Notes under the pieces: generated by a model
What the model saw: only the letters and a program-made list of their open reading frames with translations
The model's database searches: none
What the model was told of the DNA's origin: nothing
Source of the DNA: JAVKSM01 sp039583705
GTDB lineage: Bacteria > Actinomycetota > Actinomycetes > Mycobacteriales > Pseudonocardiaceae
Length of the DNA stretch: 41,862 nucleotides
Direction: 5' to 3'
Assembly: GCA_039583705.1 (NCBI GenBank)
Contig: JAVKSM010000011.1
Span: forward strand, 1-41,862
Shown: piece after piece, positions 32,701 to 39,259 of the stretch
Layout of the letters: each line of letters begins with the position of its first letter
Numbering within the stretch: position 1 is the stretch's first letter
Program-made: the position numbers and the translations under genes

Positions 32701-33189
32701 ACCGCGTTCAGCGAGGCGGCGGCGCGGGGGCTGCACAAGCTGCTGGCCTACAAGGACGAGTACGAGGTGGCCCGGCTGCTGACCGGCGCCGAGTTCGAGG
32801 CCGCGCTCGCCCGGGAAGTTCCCGGCGGGGGCAAGCTCCGCTACCGGCTGCACCCGCCGCTGCTGCGTGCGATGGGCCGCGACCGCAAGCTCGCGCTCGG
32901 ACCCGCCTGGCGCCCGGTGCTGCGGATGCTGGCGCACGGCAAGGCGCTGCGCGGTACCCCGCTGGACCCCTTCGGCTACACCGAGGTGCGACGGACCGAG
33001 CGCAGGCTCGCCCGGGAGTACCAGGCGATGGTCATCGACCTGGCGGACCGGCTCACCGCCGCCACCTACGACACGGCGGTGGCCGCGGCGTCCGCCGCCG
33101 ACCTCGTCCGCGGCTACGAGGGCGTCAAGCTCGCCGGGGTCGCCCGGTATCGCGCGCGGCTCGCCGAGCTCGGCGTGACCACGTCCTGA
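29704..33189 (+). CDS. Fused indolepyruvate (2-oxoacid):ferredoxin oxidoreductase
   Basis: A 1161-residue fused IorA-IorB-type enzyme that oxidatively decarboxylates aryl- or other 2-oxoacids to acyl-CoA, reducing ferredoxin. The N-terminal pyrimidine-binding domain has SGYQGSPLGGLD. The thiamine diphosphate motif GDGTFAHSG begins at about residue 506 and ends near LYNRAVAMTGGQ. A cluster-binding insert has CEGCGDCGEKSNC from C645 and a second group around CNTDYSCLDGDC. The gamma-type domain begins FLAGIGGTGIVTVNQVL. The GTG at 29704 has GGAGG 8 nt upstream. The length matches the fused actinobacterial form. It is divergent from iclR. Confidence 0.93.
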   Translation: MTLQQDAPAPVDFDLTARYRPGAGPVLLTGVQAVGRLLVEQHARDAAAARQTASFVSGYQGSPLGGLDRALAGAPELRARYGVHLVPGLNEELGATAVWGSQLEVPGRSRTVDGVVGVWYGKAPGVDRAGDPMRHGNMCGAHPRGGVLVLAGDDPACKSSTIPCVSERVLAGYGLPVLFPGDAGELVRLGLYGVAASRASGYWMGVKVVADVADGVYGVEADVADVDITVPELEWEGRPWTYRQTPVLLPPASLAAEAELYGPRQAMLAEFLAANPVNVVDVDPPGAWLGIVAGGKTYHDTRQALRDLGLADDDALRRAGIRMLRLGMIHPVERALLRRFAAGLEQVVVVEEKTPFVESAVRDALYGLPGAPTVVGSVDERGRPLVPVTGELAAGVLLAPLRRVLRDRVPLPPPAAARPTLELLPVSRIPYFCSGCPHNRSTLVPEGSVNGGGIGCHAMVALTDRPGSEVSSITQMGGEGAQWIGQSPFLGPDEAVTPVHMFQNMGDGTFAHSGQLAVQACVAAGVTITFKLLYNRAVAMTGGQDAEGGLEVPALTRKLAAEGVTRIIVCAEEPERFGRRRPGFAAGVDVWHRDRLAEAQRLLREVPGVTVLIYDQRCAAESRRLRKRGALPVRTTRVVINEAVCEGCGDCGEKSNCLSVQPVATEFGRKTRIDQTSCNTDYSCLDGDCPSFVTVETPSPASGASGVSRRQRPEPPAVPEVPVTRPTGNAQVFLAGIGGTGIVTVNQVLGSAAIRDGLAVRGLDQTGLSQKAGPVVSHLRICEGEPEPSNRVSPGQADCYLAFDLLVGADARNLRYADPARTVAVVSTSPTPTGSMVRDPRVTGPAPAALLERVRGVTREVVGLDILAASEALFGETMPANLLLVGAAHQAGVLPLSAAAIEWAIGLNGVAVPANLAAFRWGRVAVADPDAFALATGRPPAAVPPPDPALELGALAGETGRLAAVRAAALVEYQGPRLACEYLRLLGRVWQAERAVGERTAFSEAAARGLHKLLAYKDEYEVARLLTGAEFEAALAREVPGGGKLRYRLHPPLLRAMGRDRKLALGPAWRPVLRMLAHGKALRGTPLDPFGYTEVRRTERRLAREYQAMVIDLADRLTAATYDTAVAAASAADLVRGYEGVKLAGVARYRARLAELGVTTS

Positions 33190-33423
33190 TGGACCGCACC
33201 GGGAGGCGTAGGCCTCATGGGCCTGCCGGAACACCCTCGCTCCGAAGCGGCCACGTGGCGGTTTCCGACGTCCGCGGAGACGGGCCTGGCAGAATAGCGG
33301 ACATCTCCGACGCAACGCCCCGCACCGGGCCTGCGGGCGCGGGTCGTGTCCCCAGGGTTCTGAGCTACCCACAGCGGACCCCCGGGGCTGGCACCTCCCA
33401 CCGGCGTACCGGATCGTGGCGGC

Positions 33424-34473
33424 ATGTCACAGACCACCGCCGCGACCCTCCGCCTGACCGTGCGGGATCCCGGCGACCTCATCGCCGCCGTGCCGCACCT
33501 GCTCGGGTTCTCCCCCGATGACTCGCTGGTCGTCGTGACCGCCCGCGGCCGTCGGCGGCCGCGGCTCGGAGCGAGTGCCAGGGTCGACCTGCAGCCACCC
33601 GACCACACCGACGACCTGGTGTGGTCGCTGGCCCGGACGCTCGCCCGACACCGGCCGTCCGAGGTGTCGTTGTTCGTGGTGGGCGGTGGCACGGCCACCC
33701 CGGCCGGGCCGCCGCGGCGGGACGTCGCGGACGTCGCCGACCACGCCTTTGCGGCGCTGCGGGTCCCGGTGCGGGCGCGGGCGTGGGCGCCCCTGGTCAC
33801 CGCCGGAGCGCCGTGGCGTTGCTACGACCCCTGCGGGTGCTCCGGCGTGCTCCCGGACCCGTCGGCCTCGCCGGTCGCGGCCGCCGCAGTGCTGGACGGC
33901 CAGGTCACCTTCGCCTCCCGCGCCGGGCTGGAGCGCCTGGTCGCGTCGGACGACGACGCCGCGCTGAGGCGGCGCGCCGCGCTGCTGGAGCGGGCGGTCG
34001 ACGCCGCGCTGCTCGACCGCGAGCTGTCGGGTCCACAGGCGCCCCGGCGGGATCTCGACAGCGTGACCGGAGCGCTCGACGAGGTGGCGTCCGGCCGGTG
34101 CGTCCTCGGCGACAGCGAGGTGGTACGGCTGGCCGTCGCCCTGGGCGACCCGCTGGTCCGTGACGCCTGCTTCGCGTTCGCCGTCGGGTCCCGGGCCGCG
34201 GCCGCCGAGCAGCTGTGGGCGCGGCTCACCTGCGCCACACCCGCCCCCGAGGTCGCCGAACCCGCAGTGCTGCTGGCGTTCTCAGCGCTGCTGCGCGGCA
34301 ACGGCGCGCTGGCTGGCGCTGCCCTCGGGCGGGCGCGGCAGGCCTGTCCCGGGCACCGTTTGACAACCTTGTTCGACACCGCGCTCGCCGAGGGTGTCCG
34401 GCCCGGTCAGTTGCAGACCTGGGTGCTGGCGGCCGCATCCCAGGCCCGCCAGCGGTTGGACGGGCCGCCGTGA
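33424..34473 (+). CDS. DUF4192 family protein
   Basis: A 349-residue cytoplasmic protein of the actinobacterial DUF4192 family, recognised by RLTVRDPGDLIAAVPHLLGF followed by PDDSLVVV at the start and the RGNGALAGAALGRARQACPGHRL stretch near residue 295. No catalytic motif is evident and the function is unknown. The ATG at 33424 lacks a strong ribosome site. It lies alone between the oxidoreductase gene and the acquired-looking three-gene operon, with which it is convergent. Confidence 0.82.
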   Translation: MSQTTAATLRLTVRDPGDLIAAVPHLLGFSPDDSLVVVTARGRRRPRLGASARVDLQPPDHTDDLVWSLARTLARHRPSEVSLFVVGGGTATPAGPPRRDVADVADHAFAALRVPVRARAWAPLVTAGAPWRCYDPCGCSGVLPDPSASPVAAAAVLDGQVTFASRAGLERLVASDDDAALRRRAALLERAVDAALLDRELSGPQAPRRDLDSVTGALDEVASGRCVLGDSEVVRLAVALGDPLVRDACFAFAVGSRAAAAEQLWARLTCATPAPEVAEPAVLLAFSALLRGNGALAGAALGRARQACPGHRLTTLFDTALAEGVRPGQLQTWVLAAASQARQRLDGPP

Positions 34474-34644
34474 CGCGAGAGCCGGCCATCCCCGGCCAAT
34501 CCGGCGGACGCGATGCGGGACCACTGGTGGTGGCGTCCTGATCGGCACACCTGCCGATCTTTCTACACTTGGCACATCACCTGTGAGGAACACGTCCACG
34601 TAGGTCCAGCTCTCACACACGTGGATGGGTGCTTGAATGGGATG

Positions 34645-36450
34645 CTATCGGGGGATCGGACTGGTTGGATCGTCTGCGGAGTGGCTCAGCTCGTGCAGGT
34701 CGTCGGAGCGTAGTTGGTGAATGCGCCATCCTCGCGGCTTCCCTGTGGGTCCCAGTTCGCCGGTTGCCAAGGGGAAAGCTCCGTCGAACATCGCCAGGCC
34801 GCGTACCACGCCGTGCTGGTCGATCCGTGAGGCGAAAGCTGCGAACCTGCCCCACCGAAGGTCGTGGGTGGTGATTGGGTCCAACCGGATGCCTTCGCGC
34901 AGTGCGTGTGCTGGCTCACCAGGCGGATGCAGAGCTACGTACAGGAACACCCCAGCCTGTGGGGCCGCCGAGGCAAGAGCGACGTCAGCGGCTCCGAGGC
35001 GGGCAACGACCTGCGCGAGGAGGGCATCGGTGTCTACAACCGCGCCGTCCGGTGCCCTCACCAGAGACTGCACCCGCCCGAGGAGCACGATCTCGCCGTT
35101 GGCCCGGATCGTGGCGCGGTCGCCGGTGCGCAACCAGCCTTGCGGCCGGGTGCGTGTGGTAGCGGCCTCCGCACCGACGTATCGGGTGAACGCAGAGGGG
35201 CTGCGCACCCAGAGTTCGTCGTCGTCACCGATCTTTACCTCGACACCGCGGACCGGGGCCCCGACGCTGTCGAGCGCCACGCCGGAGCGTGCGGTGATCG
35301 ACGTCGCTCCGGCCACCTCTGTCTGACCATAGACAATACGTATGGGGAGGCCGACGGCATCCCACCACGCCTGCAGCTTCGCCGGCACGGGCGCCGTGCC
35401 GGCGAAGGCATCCCGGACCTGTGCGAGACCGGCCTGGCGGCGCATCAGGCTGCCGAAGGCCCGTGCGCCGAGACCACGGCTGGCTACGTGAACGCGGCCT
35501 TCAGAAAGCACCTGGTCGGTGATGTGTCCCACCGAGGCCACCAGCCATCGACCGAGGGCGCTGGACGCCGCGGCGGCCAACGCTTCTCCACGGATCGCTT
35601 CGAACACCAGTGGCGGCGCGAGCAGCACGGTTGGACAGCAAGCTGGGAGGTCGGACCTCAACTCCGAGGTGCCCCCGCCGTACCAGGTGTGGCCGGCGAG
35701 CGCGAGTGAGACGTAAAGCGTGAGCAGCCGCTCGGAGATGTGCGCGGTCGGTAGGAATGACAGGAACCTGGGGAACGGGTGAGTGGTCTCCCCGCGCACC
35801 GCTTGAACAGAGGCGAGTATCGCCTTCTCGGACACCTCGATGACCCGGGGCGGCCCGGTGGTACCTGTGCTCTGCAGATACAGCAACGCGTCGTCAGGCG
35901 GCCGGAGCGGCAACCTGGATAACCGCGCGCGCAGGAGCGCGGGGTCGAATGGCGGCGCGTCGGCGCCGAGTGGTGATTCGGGTAGCGGAACGACTGTATC
36001 GAGTTCGATGACCGGCAGATGCGGCCCTGCGGCCTGTGCTCGCCCTCGCTGGGAACGGCCGACCACCAAGGCCGAGGCGCCCGTCGTCTCGACGGCACGT
36101 CGCAGTTCGGGGTCAGGGGAGGTCACATACAGTGGCTGTGTCACGCGTCCGGTCAGCCCCAGGGCCAGTTCCAGCACTGGGTAACGTGCGTCAGTCTCGG
36201 CGAGGATCGCGACCGTACCGGCCCGGCCCACGAGTCGGTCCAGTCTGTCGATGACCCCGAGCAGCACATGCGCGAACTCATGCCAGGTGAGCGTGTTCCA
36301 ATCGCCGCACCGTTGCCGCCGGCCCAGCTTTTCCGCTGCCGGACGACAGCGGTACGTGATCGCCGGTCGCTCCGGGTATGCCTGGACAGTGTTGAGCAGT
36401 AGGGAACGCAGCGTGTCGCTGCGTTCGCCCGCGCCAGCAGTGAGTGACAT
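34645..36450 (-). CDS. Acyl-adenylating (AMP-binding) ligase, third gene of the trio
   Basis: A 601-residue ANL-superfamily ligase, expected to activate a carboxylic acid (probably a fatty acid) as acyl-AMP and possibly acyl-CoA. Motifs: ATP-binding loop STGTTGPPRV at 194-203, FLPTAHISER, YGQTE at 374-378, GWLRTGD at 438-444 and a C-terminal PTGKPRGW with candidate catalytic Lys571. Oddities: the loop ends PPR rather than PKG, and the hinge after the conserved GR reads VQSLV instead of a K/D-rich GRxKD. The ATG at 36450 has AGG at about 9 nt. It starts 10 bp after the GNAT gene. Confidence 0.85.
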   Translation of the reverse strand: MSLTAGAGERSDTLRSLLLNTVQAYPERPAITYRCRPAAEKLGRRQRCGDWNTLTWHEFAHVLLGVIDRLDRLVGRAGTVAILAETDARYPVLELALGLTGRVTQPLYVTSPDPELRRAVETTGASALVVGRSQRGRAQAAGPHLPVIELDTVVPLPESPLGADAPPFDPALLRARLSRLPLRPPDDALLYLQSTGTTGPPRVIEVSEKAILASVQAVRGETTHPFPRFLSFLPTAHISERLLTLYVSLALAGHTWYGGGTSELRSDLPACCPTVLLAPPLVFEAIRGEALAAAASSALGRWLVASVGHITDQVLSEGRVHVASRGLGARAFGSLMRRQAGLAQVRDAFAGTAPVPAKLQAWWDAVGLPIRIVYGQTEVAGATSITARSGVALDSVGAPVRGVEVKIGDDDELWVRSPSAFTRYVGAEAATTRTRPQGWLRTGDRATIRANGEIVLLGRVQSLVRAPDGAVVDTDALLAQVVARLGAADVALASAAPQAGVFLYVALHPPGEPAHALREGIRLDPITTHDLRWGRFAAFASRIDQHGVVRGLAMFDGAFPLATGELGPTGKPRGWRIHQLRSDDLHELSHSADDPTSPIPR

Positions 36451-36460
36451 GGAATGACAC

Positions 36461-37114
36461 CTACGCGATCCTTCGTCCACCGGCGCAGTGCTGTGCCGGA
36501 GGTTTGTCGTTCCCGTTCTGCCCACAGTGGGCCGTGGCGCCAGCCTGCGCGTAACTCGACGAAAGAAGTGCCGTGCCCAGCCGAGCGCAGTCGGCATAAC
36601 TACCGGAGATAATGCTGTGCCGGTCGACGCGACCAGGGATGACAAAAGATTCCCCGGCGTACGCGGCACCGACCAGTTGGTATATGTCGAGCAGCTTCGG
36701 ATGACAGTAGGCGACGTAACGCCGGTGCCGGGTGTGCTCCAGCAGCCACCGTGCGCCGAGGGTCAGCAGCACGAGCAAGTAGTAGGCGGACTGCGGCGAG
36801 CGTCTCGCCGCTATCCTTCCGAGTTCGGAGTCTGCGTCACAGCGAAGTGGAGCCGGTGCAACCATTGACACAACCGAGATATCCGACGGATACGGCTGGC
36901 AACGGCCCGTGGCCACAGGAACGTCCTCCTTCAGCACGAGCATGACGTGGCTCTCCGCATCACGGCGACTTTCTACGCCATCATCGAACACCACGCCGCG
37001 TCGATTCAGGAAGACCTCGTTCCGGAAGTCGCGGGCGACCCGGAACTCGTTCTCCGCGCGGCAGCACAGCAGTCGGATGCCGCCAGTGAGCGGGGGGAGA
37101 GTATCAGTGACCAT
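36461..37114 (-). CDS. FeeM/LuxI-like GNAT acyltransferase, second gene of the trio
   Basis: A 217-residue protein with the general layout of N-acyl amino acid synthases and LuxI-type autoinducer synthases: VARDFRNEVFLNRRGV at 26-41, ESHVMLVLKEDVPVATGRCQ at 54-73, then SELGRIAARRSP at 96-107 (in the place of the family's E-x-S-R-x-x-V strand), a long helix YYLLVLLTLGARWLLEHT, and CHPKLLDIYQLVGAAYAGE at 137-155. The C-terminal 40 residues are low complexity. The ATG at 37114 has GGGAG 7 nt before it and lies inside the last codons of the previous gene (11-bp overlap). Assignment is by pattern, not by search. Confidence 0.6.
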   Translation of the reverse strand: MVTDTLPPLTGGIRLLCCRAENEFRVARDFRNEVFLNRRGVVFDDGVESRRDAESHVMLVLKEDVPVATGRCQPYPSDISVVSMVAPAPLRCDADSELGRIAARRSPQSAYYLLVLLTLGARWLLEHTRHRRYVAYCHPKLLDIYQLVGAAYAGESFVIPGRVDRHSIISGSYADCARLGTALLSSSYAQAGATAHCGQNGNDKPPAQHCAGGRRIA

Positions 37115-37868
37115 GGCCAGTCTCCCGTGCGGCATCACCGTGGTGACGTGCCCACTCCGCGTGGGCCTGCTCCATGAGCGAGATCGTCAGCCACAGCGTG
37201 GTAACAGCGACACGGTGGACCGCATCCGCCTCCTCACGGGTCGTCACCACGCTGCAGATCGCGTTCCGCACCTCGACGGCGTGCCTGGAGTCGATCTCCG
37301 AGTGGGCTACGAAGAAGGCCATGTCGCGGTCACTCAGGCCGAGCGACTCCCGGGCCGCGAGCAACAGTGGCCCGATGTGGTCATATACTGTCTCTGCCCA
37401 GTAGGAGTAGCCGAGCCGGGGGATCGGGCCCGCGCGCAGCACAACGCCGTAGATGTAGTGGATGAGCGCGTCGGTGGCAGGCAGCGGTACGTCGTCGACG
37501 AGCCTGTCCCGACCGAGCAAGCCAACGGCACGCAGGTCGCGCAAGACCAGCTTCTCATGGCCCAGCTCCTCGCGTGCGTGACTATAAATGAACCGCAGTA
37601 GGCCGATCTGTTCCGGCTGCGCATGAAAAGCAGCAACTGCCTGGTTAATCGAATTGTGACGAGTGTAGTGGTAGATCTGCGTCATGACAATCCGGTACAG
37701 TTCAGGGTCGAAGCCGCGAGCGGCTACGTGCCGCCAGAAGGCACCCTCGCGGGCTTTCCTCCACAGCTCACTGATCGATATATCCAGGCGTGCAAACAGT
37801 TCGTCGTGCAGTGCGCTGGGGACTGGCTGCTCCGGCGTAGAGACCGTGTCCATGATGCCCTGGGCCAT
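37104..37868 (-). CDS. Heme-oxygenase-like diiron (HDO-type) oxidase, first gene of the trio
   Basis: A 254-residue all-helical protein of the iron-containing redox enzyme / heme-oxygenase-like diiron oxidase group (known members include UndA, BesC and SznF). Candidate iron ligands: E100/E101 and H104 (AREELGHEKL), E159 in YWAETVYDHIGP, and H189, E191, D193 and H196 in AHSEIDSRHAVE, arranged as in that family. It would use O2 for decarboxylation, desaturation, C-C cleavage or N-oxygenation; the substrate is unknown. TenA- or PqqC-like fold members are the alternative. The ATG at 37868 has GAGG 8 nt upstream. Base composition is visibly lower in GC than flanking genes. Confidence 0.78.
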   Translation of the reverse strand: MAQGIMDTVSTPEQPVPSALHDELFARLDISISELWRKAREGAFWRHVAARGFDPELYRIVMTQIYHYTRHNSINQAVAAFHAQPEQIGLLRFIYSHAREELGHEKLVLRDLRAVGLLGRDRLVDDVPLPATDALIHYIYGVVLRAGPIPRLGYSYWAETVYDHIGPLLLAARESLGLSDRDMAFFVAHSEIDSRHAVEVRNAICSVVTTREEADAVHRVAVTTLWLTISLMEQAHAEWARHHGDAARETGHGH

Positions 37869-37974
37869 GGTTATTCCTCTTTCTCTGTGAATCAAGCAGG
37901 GTGGAGACCACAGAGCAAGAGACGTTGCCGTGACGGACTGATACATCCCCACCTGTGGAAGCAACTGATCTCGA

Positions 37975-38217
37975 TGTAGATCGTTTGACGATCTCGTCGA
38001 CGAAGAGCATCCGCTCGGTGGGGTCCGGCGGCAGCACACCGGCACCACCGGCAAGGTCGACACTGTCGGGTGGGGGTGTTCTTGGCCTACGCCGGGCACG
38101 GGAGCTGGCGCTGGTGGACCGGAAGTTGTCCCTGCCCACGTCCTGGGTCGCCGAGCGGTCGAGCTGGTGGGCCGCGATCCGGTAGGCCAGCACCTGTTCC
38201 CGGTCGACCTCGCCCAT
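37975..38217 (-). pseudogene. Possible truncated start of an AlkZ/YcaQ-like winged-helix protein
   Basis: From an ATG at 38217 the minus strand reads MGEVDREQVLAYRIAAHQLD, a beginning I associate with actinobacterial winged-helix DNA-glycosylase-like (AlkZ/YcaQ-type) proteins. Sequence resemblance fades after about 30 residues, possibly by frameshift, and the frame then runs into the trio's leader and first gene. The family proteins are several hundred residues long, so this would be a fragment. The identification is weak. Confidence 0.3.
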
Positions 38218-38252
38218 CACGCCCGTCACGCCGTCACGCCCGTCACGCCCGT
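38218..38252. repeat. Short tandem repeat near the galE 3' end
   Basis: CACGCCCGT occurs at 38218, 38235 and 38244, with an 8-bp variant CACGCCGT at 38227. It lies between galE and the putative fragment at the edge of the trio. Confidence 0.7.
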
Positions 38253-38280
38253 CCTCTACCGGTCTTCGTCGAACTGGCGC

Positions 38281-39240
38281 TCAGATCGTCCTACCGCGAA
38301 CGAATTCCCAGGCGTCGCTCACGATCCCCGCCAGGCCGGTGTGGGTCGGGATCCAGCCCAGCTCGGCGCGGGCCCGCTCGCTCGCGGCGACGAGCACGGC
38401 GGGGTCGCCTGGGCGCCGGGCCGCGGACGCCACCGGTATCGGGTGCCCCGTCACCTCCCGGCAGGTGGCGATGACCTCCCGCACCGAGAACCCGGTGCCG
38501 TTGCCCAGGTTGCACACGAGGTGCTCACCCCGGCGGGCCCGGCCCACCGCGAGCAGGTGCGCGTCGGCGAGGTCGTCGACGTGGATGTAGTCGCGGACAC
38601 AGGTGCCGTCCGCGGTCGGCCAGTCCTCGCCGTACACCTGGACCTTCTCGCGATGCCCGGCGGCGACCCGCAGCACCAGCGGGATCAGGTGGGTCTCGGT
38701 CTCATGGCGTTCCCCGAACCGGCCGTGGGCTCCAGCGACGTTGAAGTACCGGAGGCTGACGGCGGCCAGGCCGTGGGCGATGGCGTAGGAGCTGAGGGCG
38801 TGGTCGATGGCGAGCTTGGTCGCGCCGTAGGGGTTGGTCGGCAGGGTCGGGGCATCCTCCGTGACCGGCGTCGTCCGTGGTTCTCCATAGGTGGCGGCCG
38901 TCGAGGAGAAGACGAACCGCGGCATCCCGTGCGCCCGTACCGCGTCGAGCAGGCGCAGCGTGGTGACGACGTTTCCCCGCCAGTACAGCTCGGGTGCCGC
39001 CACGGACTCGCCGACCAACGACCTGGCCGCGAAGTGCAGCACGGCGTCGAACCCCGTGGCGAGCAGCCGGTCGGCGCACTCGCCCACGTCGCCCTGGATG
39101 AAGGCAGCACCCTCGGGTACCGCGTCCCGATGCCCGGTCGAGAGGTCGTCGAGCACTACCACGTCATGGCCGGCCTCGACCAGGTGCGCGGTGCACACGC
39201 TGCCCACGTAGCCGGCGCCGCCGGTGACCAGCAGCCTGAC
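38281..39240 (-). CDS. galE: UDP-glucose 4-epimerase GalE (start codon unclear)
   Basis: An extended short-chain dehydrogenase of about 319 residues converting UDP-glucose to UDP-galactose. The Rossmann motif is LLVTGGAGYVGS, the NAD-linked FSSTAATYGE and the catalytic YGATK are present, and the C-terminus matches GalE length. No ATG, GTG or TTG exists in frame between an upstream stop at 39274-39276 and the Rossmann motif. The family's usual Met falls on a GTC at 39238-39240, preceded by GGAG. A CTG at 39253-39255 is another candidate. The first GTG, at 39207, would remove the NAD-binding glycines. It follows ideR by a few bases or overlaps its end, so translation is probably coupled. The dtxR-galE order is also known in Corynebacterium. 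Confidence 0.88.
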   Translation of the reverse strand, partial: VRLLVTGGAGYVGSVCTAHLVEAGHDVVVLDDLSTGHRDAVPEGAAFIQGDVGECADRLLATGFDAVLHFAARSLVGESVAAPELYWRGNVVTTLRLLDAVRAHGMPRFVFSSTAATYGEPRTTPVTEDAPTLPTNPYGATKLAIDHALSSYAIAHGLAAVSLRYFNVAGAHGRFGERHETETHLIPLVLRVAAGHREKVQVYGEDWPTADGTCVRDYIHVDDLADAHLLAVGRARRGEHLVCNLGNGTGFSVREVIATCREVTGHPIPVASAARRPGDPAVLVAASERARAELGWIPTHTGLAGIVSDAWEFVRGRTI

Positions 39241-39259
39241 CGCGAGCTCCGCCAGCCGC

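Larger units (their letters stand above)
37869..38280. other. Gap between the trio and galE, with a possible gene remnant
   Basis: Upstream of the trio there are two inverted CCAC/GTGG elements, at 37901-37911 (GTGGAGACCAC) and 37949-37958 (CCACCTGTGG), as candidate operator sites. No clear promoter was found. The rest contains a minus-strand frame that looks like the broken start of a gene and a short tandem repeat. Confidence 0.4.

Noticed and set aside
29575..33372. Very long minus-strand open frame opposite the oxidoreductase gene
   Set aside because: It is an antisense shadow of a high-GC gene: low-complexity Arg/Gly/His/Asp sequence without domains, while the plus strand gives a complete, recognisable enzyme.
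34595..34625. Terminator between the DUF4192 gene and the trio
   Set aside because: TCCACGT and ACGTGGA pair with a 17-nt loop, too weak and loose to call a terminator.
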